Source of the DNA: Bordetella genomosp. 2
GTDB taxonomy: Bacteria; Pseudomonadota; Gammaproteobacteria; Burkholderiales; Burkholderiaceae_B
DNA length: 64,000 nt
Assembly: GCF_002261345.1 (NCBI RefSeq)
Contig: NZ_NEVT01000004.1
Location: 62,001-126,000, forward strand
Direction: 5' to 3'
Under the pieces are notes generated by a model that worked only from the letters and a program-made list of their open reading frames with translations, made no database searches and had not been told where the DNA came from. Position 1 is the stretch's first letter, and each line of letters begins with the position of its first letter. The position numbers and the translations under genes are program-made. Below, piece after piece: positions 16,952 through 23,996 of this stretch.

Positions 16952-17434
16952 ATGAAGATGAGCGAAGGCGTCGAATGGGCGCTGCACTGTTGCCTCACGC
17001 TGGCGTGGCTGGGACGCGATGACGCCGCGGTGCCGACGTCCCGCCTGGCCGCGGCGTTCGAGTTGCCGCCGGCCTACTTGAACAAATGCCTGCAGTTGCT
17101 GGTGAAAGCCGGCATCCTCGCCTCCAGCGCCGGCGTCAAGGGCGGCTTCCGCCTGGCGCGCGCGCCGCAGCAGATCACGCTGCTCGAAGTCGTCACGGCC
17201 ATCGAAGGCCCCGAACCAGCCTTCCGCTGCACCGAGATCCGCCAGCGCGGCGCCGGCGCCACCGCCGCACCCGGCGAATTCGCGCGGCCGTGCGGCATCG
17301 CGGCGGCCATGCATCGCGCCGAGGCCGCCTGGCGGCGCGAACTGGCGGCGCAGACCGTGGCCGACCTGCTGCGCGCCGCGCCTCCCACCGCATCCGAACG
17401 CCTGCGCTGCTGGCAACTGGCCCAGGCGCGCTGA
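16952..17434 (+). CDS. Rrf2-family transcriptional regulator
   Basis: This 160-residue winged-helix regulator begins MKMSEGVEWALHCCLTLAWL and has the Rrf2 helix LAAAFELPPAYLNKCLQLLVKAGIL followed by GVKGGFRLAR. The region that holds three cluster-binding cysteines in IscR/NsrR retains only two candidate cysteines (FRCTEI and RPCGIAAAM) in an unusual spacing, so it is more likely an effector-type than an Fe-S-type Rrf2. GAGGA precedes the start. It lies 45 bases before an MFS exporter in the same direction, its probable target. Confidence 0.85.
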   Translation: MKMSEGVEWALHCCLTLAWLGRDDAAVPTSRLAAAFELPPAYLNKCLQLLVKAGILASSAGVKGGFRLARAPQQITLLEVVTAIEGPEPAFRCTEIRQRGAGATAAPGEFARPCGIAAAMHRAEAAWRRELAAQTVADLLRAAPPTASERLRCWQLAQAR

Positions 17435-17476
17435 CCTCTTCCGGGAACCGCCGTTCCCCTTCTTGCGGAGTAAATC

Positions 17477-17493
17477 TGGATGTTTTCTATCCA
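17477..17493. promoter_or_regulatory. Operator-like palindrome over the MFS start codon
   Basis: TGGAT-N7-ATCCA is a perfect 5-bp dyad that includes the ATG of the MFS gene (17480). It matches the motif at 16916-16932 in half-sites and in spacing. If it is the Rrf2 site, binding would block the start of the exporter gene directly. Confidence 0.5.
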
Positions 17494-18703
17494 AAATAAG
17501 CCCCATCCCGCGCCCGCCGTCGCCCCGCTCGGCATGGGCGCCATCGCCATCCTCGCGCTCGGCACCTTCGCCGTCGGCACCGATGCATTCATCGTGGCCG
17601 CCTTCCTCCCCATGATGGCCAGCGACCTCGCGGTCACCCCCGCCGTGGCCGGCCACTCGGTGACCGCCTTCGCGCTGGCCTACGCCATCCTGGCCCCGCT
17701 GATCGCCACCGCGACCGCGCCGGCGCCGCGGCGCGCCCTGCTCGTCTGCGCCCTGCTCCTGCTGGGCGCGGCCAACCTCGGCTCGGCACTCGCCACCTCG
17801 ATGCCATGGCTGATCGCCACCCGCATCGTCGCCGCGGCGGCGGCCGCCGCCTACACCCCCAACGCCGGCGCGGTGGCGGCCGCGCTGGTGCGGCCGGATT
17901 TCCGCGCGCGGGCGCTCGCCATCGTGATCGGCGGCCTGACCGTCGCCACCGCGCTGGGCGTGCCGCTGGGCCGCCTGGCCAGCACCTCCGCCAATTGGCG
18001 CGTCGCGCTGGCCGCGGTGGGCATCGTGGCATGGGCCGCCGCCGTAGGCGTGCAGGCCAGCCTGCCGCGTCTGGGCGGCAACCCGCGCATGTCGCTGGCC
18101 GACCGGCTGCGCGTATTGCGCCAGCCCGCCGTCATGCAGACCCTGCCGCTGACCGTGCTGGGCATGGCGGCCTGCTACGCCCCCTACGCCTACACCGTGC
18201 AAGTGCTGCAGGAACTCGGCACGCCCGCCGGCGCGGTCACCGGCATGCTGCTGGCGTACGGGCTGGGCGCGGTGGCGGGCAACTATGCCTCCGGTGCCGG
18301 CACCGATCGCCATGGTGCGCGCCGCGTGCTGCTGACGGCCTATGCGGCCATGGCCGCCGCCCTGGCCGGGCTGGCCTGGCTCGCCCACATGACCCACCCG
18401 GCGCAGTGGGCCGTGGCGGCGGCCATGGCCTTGTGGGGCGCCAGCAGCTGGGCCCAGAGCCCGGCGCAGCAGCACCGCCTGATCAGCGGCGCACCCGCGC
18501 ACGGGCCGCTGGTGGTGGCGCTGAACGCCTCGGCCATTTACTTCGGCATTGCGCTGGGCACCGCCATCGGCGGCGCCGCGATCGAATCCGGCGCGGCCGC
18601 CGCCCTGGCATGCGGGCTGGTCCTGGCGCTGGCCGCGCTGGGCTATGCGGCGGCGACATGCCGCCGCGCGGCGCGAGCCGGCGCCGGCCTCAATGGTGGC
18701 TGA
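17480..18703 (+). CDS. MFS transporter (DHA1/AraJ-like exporter)
   Basis: This 407-residue protein has twelve predicted transmembrane helices. ALGTFAVGTDAFIVAAFLP in helix 1 and GGLTVATALGVPLGRL (motif C-like) in helix 5 are typical of the DHA1 drug/sugar efflux group driven by proton exchange. GGAG lies nine bases before the ATG. It follows the Rrf2 regulator and shares its operator-like motif. The last 14 bases overlap the 3' end of the convergent MFS gene at 18690. The substrate is unknown. Confidence 0.9.
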   Translation: MFSIQNKPHPAPAVAPLGMGAIAILALGTFAVGTDAFIVAAFLPMMASDLAVTPAVAGHSVTAFALAYAILAPLIATATAPAPRRALLVCALLLLGAANLGSALATSMPWLIATRIVAAAAAAAYTPNAGAVAAALVRPDFRARALAIVIGGLTVATALGVPLGRLASTSANWRVALAAVGIVAWAAAVGVQASLPRLGGNPRMSLADRLRVLRQPAVMQTLPLTVLGMAACYAPYAYTVQVLQELGTPAGAVTGMLLAYGLGAVAGNYASGAGTDRHGARRVLLTAYAAMAAALAGLAWLAHMTHPAQWAVAAAMALWGASSWAQSPAQQHRLISGAPAHGPLVVALNASAIYFGIALGTAIGGAAIESGAAAALACGLVLALAALGYAAATCRRAARAGAGLNGG

Positions 18704-20003
18704 GGTCGCGGCGGGCCGTCTCCGGCACGCTCAGGGCGATCAGGAACACGCAGACGGCGATCGCCGCCAGGTAGTATCCCGGCGCGCCGGGATTGCCCGT
18801 CTCGCGCACCAGGAACGTGCCGATGAACGGCCCCGTGCCGCCGAACAGCGCATAAGAAGCGTTGTAGCTGATGGCCGCGCCCGTGAAGCGGGTCGACGTG
18901 GGGAACAGTTCGACGAAGAAGGTATAGCTGCCGCCCCCGTACAGCGACAGGGCCGCGGCCAGCAGCACCTGCGCGGCCATGGCGCCGCCCAGCGAGCCGC
19001 TGGTCAGCAGCCAGAACGCGGGCAGGCTGGCCAGCGCAACCGCCAGCGCGCCGGCCAGCAGCATGGGCTTGCGCCCGACCGCGTCGGAAATGCGGCCCGC
19101 CAGCGGCAGCAGCACCGAGAACGTCAGCAGGCCGGCCGCGTTCGACAACAGCGCGTCCGTCTGGGACAGCCGCGCCACGGTCTGCAGGTACGTGACGAAG
19201 TAGCCGACCAGGAAATAGAACGTCAGCGCGTTGAGCGACACGATGAAGAACACTTGCAGCATGCGCAGCCGGTTGTGCCGGAAGGTCTCGCGCAAGGGGC
19301 TGCTTTCCTTCACGCCCGGCTTGGCCATCACCTGCTTGAAGGCATCGCTCTCGTCGGTCCTGCGGCGGATATAGAGCCCCACCAGCGACAGCGGCGCCGC
19401 CACCAGGAAGGGAATGCGCCAGCCCCAGGAAGCGTAGTCCTCGGCCGACATGGCGGTGGTCAGCCCCAGGATGAACAGGCCGGCCACTACCGAAGGCACC
19501 GCCGACATCGCCGTGGTGATGCCGATCCACATGGCGCGGCGATCGACCGGGGCATGCTCCAGCACGAATGACGGCGCGCCCACGGCTTCCCCGCCGGCGG
19601 AGAAGCCCTGCACCAGCCGGCACACCAGCAACAGCACGGGCGCCAGGATGCCGATCTGTTCATAACTGGGCAACAGGCCGATCAGCGCGGTGGCCGCGCC
19701 GATCGACAGCAGCGTGATCGCCAGCACCTTGCGGCGGCCGATGCGATCCCCCAGCGCGCCGAAGAACACGCCGCCCAGCGGGCGCACCACGAATGCCACG
19801 CCGTAGACCGCGAAGGCCGCCAGGATGCCCACCACTGGATCGCCGGCGGGAAAGAACAGCTTGGCGATGGTGACCACCGAAAAGCCGTAGATGGCGAAGT
19901 CGTAGAACTCCACGAAATGCCCGACCGCGCCGGCGCCCAGCACCCGGCGCGCCGCGCTGTTGGCCTGGGTCGCCGAAGCGGCGCCCGTCAAAGAGATTTC
20001 CAT
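18690..20003 (-). CDS. MFS transporter, metabolite:proton symporter (MHS) type
   Basis: This 437-residue carrier starts with GAVGHFVEFYDFAIYGF in helix 1 and contains RPLGGVFFGALGDRIGRRKVL, the signature loop of the metabolite:H+ symporter branch that includes citrate, proline/betaine and alpha-ketoglutarate carriers. GWRIPFLVAAPLSLVGLYIRRR in the central loop is also characteristic. It is the last of four minus-strand genes after Lrp, M81 peptidase and aminotransferase, so it may import the compound they degrade. Confidence 0.9.
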   Translation of the reverse strand: MEISLTGAASATQANSAARRVLGAGAVGHFVEFYDFAIYGFSVVTIAKLFFPAGDPVVGILAAFAVYGVAFVVRPLGGVFFGALGDRIGRRKVLAITLLSIGAATALIGLLPSYEQIGILAPVLLLVCRLVQGFSAGGEAVGAPSFVLEHAPVDRRAMWIGITTAMSAVPSVVAGLFILGLTTAMSAEDYASWGWRIPFLVAAPLSLVGLYIRRRTDESDAFKQVMAKPGVKESSPLRETFRHNRLRMLQVFFIVSLNALTFYFLVGYFVTYLQTVARLSQTDALLSNAAGLLTFSVLLPLAGRISDAVGRKPMLLAGALAVALASLPAFWLLTSGSLGGAMAAQVLLAAALSLYGGGSYTFFVELFPTSTRFTGAAISYNASYALFGGTGPFIGTFLVRETGNPGAPGYYLAAIAVCVFLIALSVPETARRDLSHH

Positions 20004-20075
20004 TGCGTTCCCCTGATATCCGTTCGAAAAAGTCGGTACTGCGAGGCGCGCCCGGCGGGCGCGGTCAATGCTGCG

Positions 20076-21035
20076 TCATGCGTCTTGCTGCGCGTGGTCG
20101 AACACCGGCAGGCGATAGCGCGGCTCATCGTGCATGCGCCAATAGGCATCGCGGATGCGGCGCGTGACCGGCCCCGCGCCCCCGGCGCCGACCGGCGCGC
20201 CGTCGACCCAGCCGACCGGCATGACGCCGCCGGCCGTGCTGGTGATGAAGACTTCCTGCGCCTGGCGCAACTCGTCGGCCGGCAAGTCGCGCTGCTCGAC
20301 GCGCACCGCCACGGCGTCGGCCGCTTCGATCGCGCTGCGCCGCGTGACGCCCTCCAGCGCGCCGCGCCGCGGCGTGACCAGCACGCCGCCGCTCAGCGCA
20401 AACAGGTTGAACCCCGGCCCTTCGACGACATTGCCGCGGCCGTCGGTCAGGGCCACGGTCTCGTCGCCGTCGTCGTAGGCATCGAACAGGCCGCGCACCA
20501 GGTCGAGCCAGTGGTAGTTCTTGACCGTCGGGTCCACCGATTCCGGCGCGATGCGATGCACGGTGCTGATGCGCAGCCGCAGGCCGCGCTCGCGCTGCGC
20601 CGGGTCGGCGATCCAGGCGAACGGGATGGCGAAGGCGTAGAACTGGTTCACGCACAGGCGCGGGTCGCGCGAGCCCAGCGGCGCGGTGCCGCGCGTGCAG
20701 ATCATCTCGACATAAGCTTGCCGCAGGCCCGCGGCGCGCACGCAATCGATCAAGATGCGGCGGACCTGGTCCCGGTCGTAGGGAATGCGCATGCGCAGGC
20801 GCTCCATGCCGCGCATGAAGCGGTCCAGGTGGTCCTCGAGCCTGAAGAAGCTGCCGTTCCAGACGTGGGCCACATCGTACGTGGCGTCGGAATGCAGGAA
20901 GCCCCAATCGAGGATGGGTATGCGCGCCTGGTCCATCGATACGATGGCGCCGTCGATGAATGCAGCGCCCGGCCGCGCGTCGGCGGAGGCCGCCGGCGAC
21001 ATGCCGGCCGGCGCGGAGAGAGGAGAATGCGTCAT
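20076..21035 (-). CDS. Class IV aminotransferase (D-amino acid / branched-chain type)
   Basis: This PLP enzyme of fold type IV (319 aa from the ATG chosen) contains IPILDWGFLHSDATYDV, the YVEMICTRG strand, the lysine in VKNYHWLDLVRG that should bind PLP, and EGPGFNLFAL and GVTRRSAIE, which hold the cofactor phosphate. The sequence is nearer to D-amino acid transaminase-like proteins than to IlvE. The start is uncertain: no convincing ribosome site precedes 21035, and a TTG at 21068 is possible. Neighbours are an M81 peptidase, an Lrp regulator and an MFS carrier. Confidence 0.85.
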   Translation of the reverse strand: MTHSPLSAPAGMSPAASADARPGAAFIDGAIVSMDQARIPILDWGFLHSDATYDVAHVWNGSFFRLEDHLDRFMRGMERLRMRIPYDRDQVRRILIDCVRAAGLRQAYVEMICTRGTAPLGSRDPRLCVNQFYAFAIPFAWIADPAQRERGLRLRISTVHRIAPESVDPTVKNYHWLDLVRGLFDAYDDGDETVALTDGRGNVVEGPGFNLFALSGGVLVTPRRGALEGVTRRSAIEAADAVAVRVEQRDLPADELRQAQEVFITSTAGGVMPVGWVDGAPVGAGGAGPVTRRIRDAYWRMHDEPRYRLPVFDHAQQDA

Positions 21036-21163
21036 GGTGGCGTAGAGAACGTGATGAACCGCCTGCAACAGGCAAAAGGATCCCCGCCCGGCATCGCGAT
21101 CCGGACCGGAATGACAATCGGAGGAAATCGGCCGGCCCGCGCCCCGCGCGGTGGCCGCATGCG

Positions 21164-22648
21164 TCAGTTATTGCGCCATAGCGGCCCGGGACTGTCGTCC
21201 ATGGGATAAAACGGCCGGCGGCAACGCGTCCAGGCCAGCTTGCGCAGGTCGGCCCGGCCCGCGCCGGGAGTACCCAGCGCCACCAGGCGCGGCGCCCAGG
21301 AATAGGCCTGCTTGTAATTCATGGGGTTCTTCACCACCACATAGCGGAACTTGCGGATATCGATGCCGGCGGCCACGTACTGCTCGTCGGCGTACTCATA
21401 GGTGGGACGGCTGGTGACCAGCACCGTGGCGCGCGCGCCGCGCAGCACGGCGGCCGGCCCCATGGTGGAGGTGATGCCGCCCATCAGGCCGCCGCGATAG
21501 GTGAACGCCCCGTCATCCAGCAAGCGCTCGACCAGGCCGCTGAACGGCACCGGCGGCCCGTAGCGGGTCTCGATGCGGTTGCCCAGCTCGCAGCTCAGTT
21601 CGACGCCCGCGCCGGCGCGGCGGGCAGCGGCCACGGCGCCGGGGTCGACCACCTGCACCAGCAGCGGCCCGGGCGCGTCCATGGCCAGGAAGCGCCCCAG
21701 CACGTAGGCGCTGTCGCCGGCGGCGCCCGCGCCCACGGCATCGGACATCTCGCTCAGGATGATGGGGCCCGCTTCTTCCGCCGTCGCGGCCACCGCCTGG
21801 TCGAAATCCAGCAGGCCCGGCTCGAATTCGGCGCGGGCCGCCCACAACTGCCGGCACAGGCCGTCAAGTATCTCGCCGGCGCGCGGATGGACGCCATCGG
21901 TGACCAGCACGAAGGCCGTGCCGCCCTCTTCCCGCTCGGCCCATGGCGTGGAAGGGAAATAGCTCAGGGCCAGCACGCCCGGCAAAGCCTCGATGGCCCG
22001 CGCGGCCTTGTACATGGCGCGCATGGGCGTGCGTTCGCGGGTGCCGGCGGCGGTGGGCGATACCAGCATGGCCAGCTTCTTCATGGCCATGACGGGCCGC
22101 GCCCCGCCCGCGACGGCCCGCACCAATATGCCGGCGGCGCGCACGCCCGTCTCGAAGGGGTCGTCGTGCGGGTATTGCTGGTAACCCACGATGGCGTCGC
22201 ACAGGGCCAGCAGGCGCGGCGTGATGTGCGCGTGCAGGTCGCAAGTGATCACGATGGGCACCGCGCCCACCAGGGCCCGCACCGCCTCGAGCAGTTCGGC
22301 CTCGGCGTCGTCGGTCTGCTCGCAGATCATGGCGCCGTGCAGGGCCAGGAACACCCCGTCGACCGCGTGGCCGCGCAGGCGTGCCAGCAGCTTTTCCTTC
22401 AGGGCCTCGAAGCACTCGCGCGTGACCTGCCCGCCGCAGCCGCCGTGCGTGGCGATCAGCGGCACCAGCTCCGCCCCCTGTGCCTGCAGCACCTGCAAAG
22501 CGCCGGAGACTTCCACGTCGCCGCCGCGCAAGCCGGACAGGATGGCGTCGCCTTCATGCAGGTAATTCTGGCGGAACTCGGCCAGCGAGGTGCGGGCCAA
22601 TGAAAACGTGTTGCCCTCGAACAGCAATCCACCGATGGCGATTCGCAT
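21164..22648 (-). CDS. M81 family metallopeptidase (MlrC-like)
   Basis: This 494-residue protein belongs to the MlrC/M81 family, named for the enzyme of the last step in microcystin degradation but widespread in bacteria without that pathway. MRIAIGGLLFEGNTFS, LHGAMICEQTDDAEAEL and CDLHAHITPRL carry the predicted zinc ligands; ALSYFPSTPWAE and the C-terminal DIRKFRYVVVKNPMNYKQAY segment are also conserved. TAGGAG six bases upstream fixes the start. It is nine bases after the Lrp-type gene, so the two are co-transcribed. A peptide or amide with a D- or unusual residue is a plausible substrate. Confidence 0.88.
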   Translation of the reverse strand: MRIAIGGLLFEGNTFSLARTSLAEFRQNYLHEGDAILSGLRGGDVEVSGALQVLQAQGAELVPLIATHGGCGGQVTRECFEALKEKLLARLRGHAVDGVFLALHGAMICEQTDDAEAELLEAVRALVGAVPIVITCDLHAHITPRLLALCDAIVGYQQYPHDDPFETGVRAAGILVRAVAGGARPVMAMKKLAMLVSPTAAGTRERTPMRAMYKAARAIEALPGVLALSYFPSTPWAEREEGGTAFVLVTDGVHPRAGEILDGLCRQLWAARAEFEPGLLDFDQAVAATAEEAGPIILSEMSDAVGAGAAGDSAYVLGRFLAMDAPGPLLVQVVDPGAVAAARRAGAGVELSCELGNRIETRYGPPVPFSGLVERLLDDGAFTYRGGLMGGITSTMGPAAVLRGARATVLVTSRPTYEYADEQYVAAGIDIRKFRYVVVKNPMNYKQAYSWAPRLVALGTPGAGRADLRKLAWTRCRRPFYPMDDSPGPLWRNN

Positions 22649-22656
22649 GTTGGCTC

Positions 22657-23172
22657 CTAGTCGGCGACCGGCGTCGACACGCCGGTCTTCACTTCGTCCA
22701 TGGCCACGTAGGAATGCGTGATGCGCACGCCCGGCAGCTTGAGGATCTTGTCTTCCAGCAGCACCCGGAAGGCGCCGATGTCCGCCACGCGGATCTTCAT
22801 GATGAAATCGACGTCGCCGGTAATCATGTGGCATTCGACGATCTCGCCGATCTCGGCGATGGCGGCGCGGAACTGCTCGTATACGCCGTCCACCGCGCGG
22901 TCGAACAGGACGAACGCGAAAATCAGCATCGGATAGCCGACCCGCGTGGGATCGAGGATGGCCTGGTACTCGCGGATGTAGCCCTCGCGCTCCAGGCGCC
23001 GCACCCGCTCCAGGCATGGCGTGGGGCTGAGCTCCACCTGCGCCGCCAGCCACTGGTTGGTGGCGCGCGCATGCGTCTGCAGCAAGCGCAGGATGCGGCG
23101 GTCGATGGCGTCGAGTTCGCGACGGGTTTCGGGGGCCGCGCTTTTTTCCGCGGACGGGGGACGTGCTGCCAT
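22657..23172 (-). CDS. Lrp/AsnC-family transcriptional regulator
   Basis: This 171-residue protein has the Lrp fold: LDAIDRRILRLLQTHARATNQWLAAQVELSPTPCLERVRRLEREGYI-type helix-turn-helix, then the RAM ligand domain (AEIGEIVECHMITGDVDFIMKIRVAD). It is the first gene of the minus-strand cluster with M81 peptidase, aminotransferase and MFS carrier. Lrp-type proteins respond to amino acids, so it probably controls this cluster. A dyad at 23245-23266 lies in its AT-rich promoter. Confidence 0.92.
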   Translation of the reverse strand: MAARPPSAEKSAAPETRRELDAIDRRILRLLQTHARATNQWLAAQVELSPTPCLERVRRLEREGYIREYQAILDPTRVGYPMLIFAFVLFDRAVDGVYEQFRAAIAEIGEIVECHMITGDVDFIMKIRVADIGAFRVLLEDKILKLPGVRITHSYVAMDEVKTGVSTPVAD

Positions 23173-23244
23173 GAATGCTCCGATCGATCGGCGGGCCGGC
23201 CGGCCCGCTTTTCATGGCAGATTAGAGAATCGACTGCTATTTCT

Positions 23245-23266
23245 GAATAGGTGTTAATACTTATTC
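23245..23266. promoter_or_regulatory. 22-bp dyad upstream of the Lrp-type gene
   Basis: GAATAGG and CTTATTC-type arms flank GTGTTAATAC; 18 of 22 positions are symmetric. It sits in a markedly AT-rich segment 73 bases before the regulator start, as expected for an autoregulatory Lrp/AsnC site. Confidence 0.45.
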
Positions 23267-23774
23267 TGATGATTTTTTCATATCCAGGATTTTATCTCGC
23301 TTAATCAGATTTTCGTAGAATTAAATAAAACAGAAAACCCCCACCATGCGCAGCCAGCGCGACCTGTGCCATGCCCCGCCGCGCGCGGTTCCCTGTAAAA
23401 CTTGTTTTCCAACGTGAGCGAAGTTGATCCACGCGGCGCGGCGCCGCAGCCGCGGCTCGCAGGGAAACTCCCCGCGGCATGACAGAATCAAGACACGGCC
23501 TGCCGCCATCGATACGTCCACGCCGCCTGGCGGCATGGCGCTGTCAAGAAAGTGAACTTTTTCGCGCCTAGGATGGCGCACCTGACAGCCGCAGCCGTTC
23601 TCTCTTTGCCCGTCACCGGGTCGATCCTCAACTCCACCACTGCCCGGCGCTCTCCGGGCAAGGAGAGCTTTTGTCTTGCGGAAGTCGCTCGACCATTCTC
23701 TGATGGCTTAATCAACGTGTGCGCACGCCGCCGCCGGGCGCGGGCGCGCACATTTTTCCAGGTGAACTGAAACG
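23267..23774. other. Intergenic region, Lrp gene to lipoprotein gene
   Basis: The first 75 bases are AT-rich and belong to the minus-strand Lrp promoter region. The rest is GC-rich without a supported gene on either strand; open frames here lack ribosome sites and conserved features. CTGTCAAGAAAGTGAACT at 23541-23558 is a weak Pho-box-like string, noted because phospholipase C genes are often phosphate-regulated. Confidence 0.5.
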
Positions 23775-23960
23775 ATGATGCGAAGTAGCTCCGAAGGTTG
23801 GCCCGTCGCGCGCAAGCTGGCATGGGCGCTGGGCCTGTCGTTGACCGTGCTGCTGGCGGGCTGCGGCAGCGGCGACTCCGATGACGACGAGCCGGGCGCG
23901 CCGCCGCCCGGCGGCGGCACCGAATGCAGCGCCGACGCGCACTGCGCGCCCGCGCCCTGA
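23775..23960 (+). CDS. Small lipoprotein upstream of phospholipase C
   Basis: This 61-residue protein has a basic start, a hydrophobic stretch and the lipobox LLAGC with Cys30 as the lipidated residue. The mature part is only about 31 residues, first Ser/Asp/Glu-rich, then Pro/Gly-rich, with two further cysteines (TECSADAHCAP) that could form a disulfide. AGGTGA lies upstream of the paired ATG codons. It is 36 bases before the phospholipase C gene and probably co-transcribed. No family was recognised. Confidence 0.65.
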   Translation: MMRSSSEGWPVARKLAWALGLSLTVLLAGCGSGDSDDDEPGAPPPGGGTECSADAHCAPAP

Positions 23961-23996
23961 CCCCGCCCCTTTCATCCACGACCTCATCGAACCGAC

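Noticed and set aside
23541-23558. Pho-box-like string ahead of phospholipase C
   Set aside because: Only the first half-site matches well, and it lies more than 200 bases upstream; too weak to list as a site.
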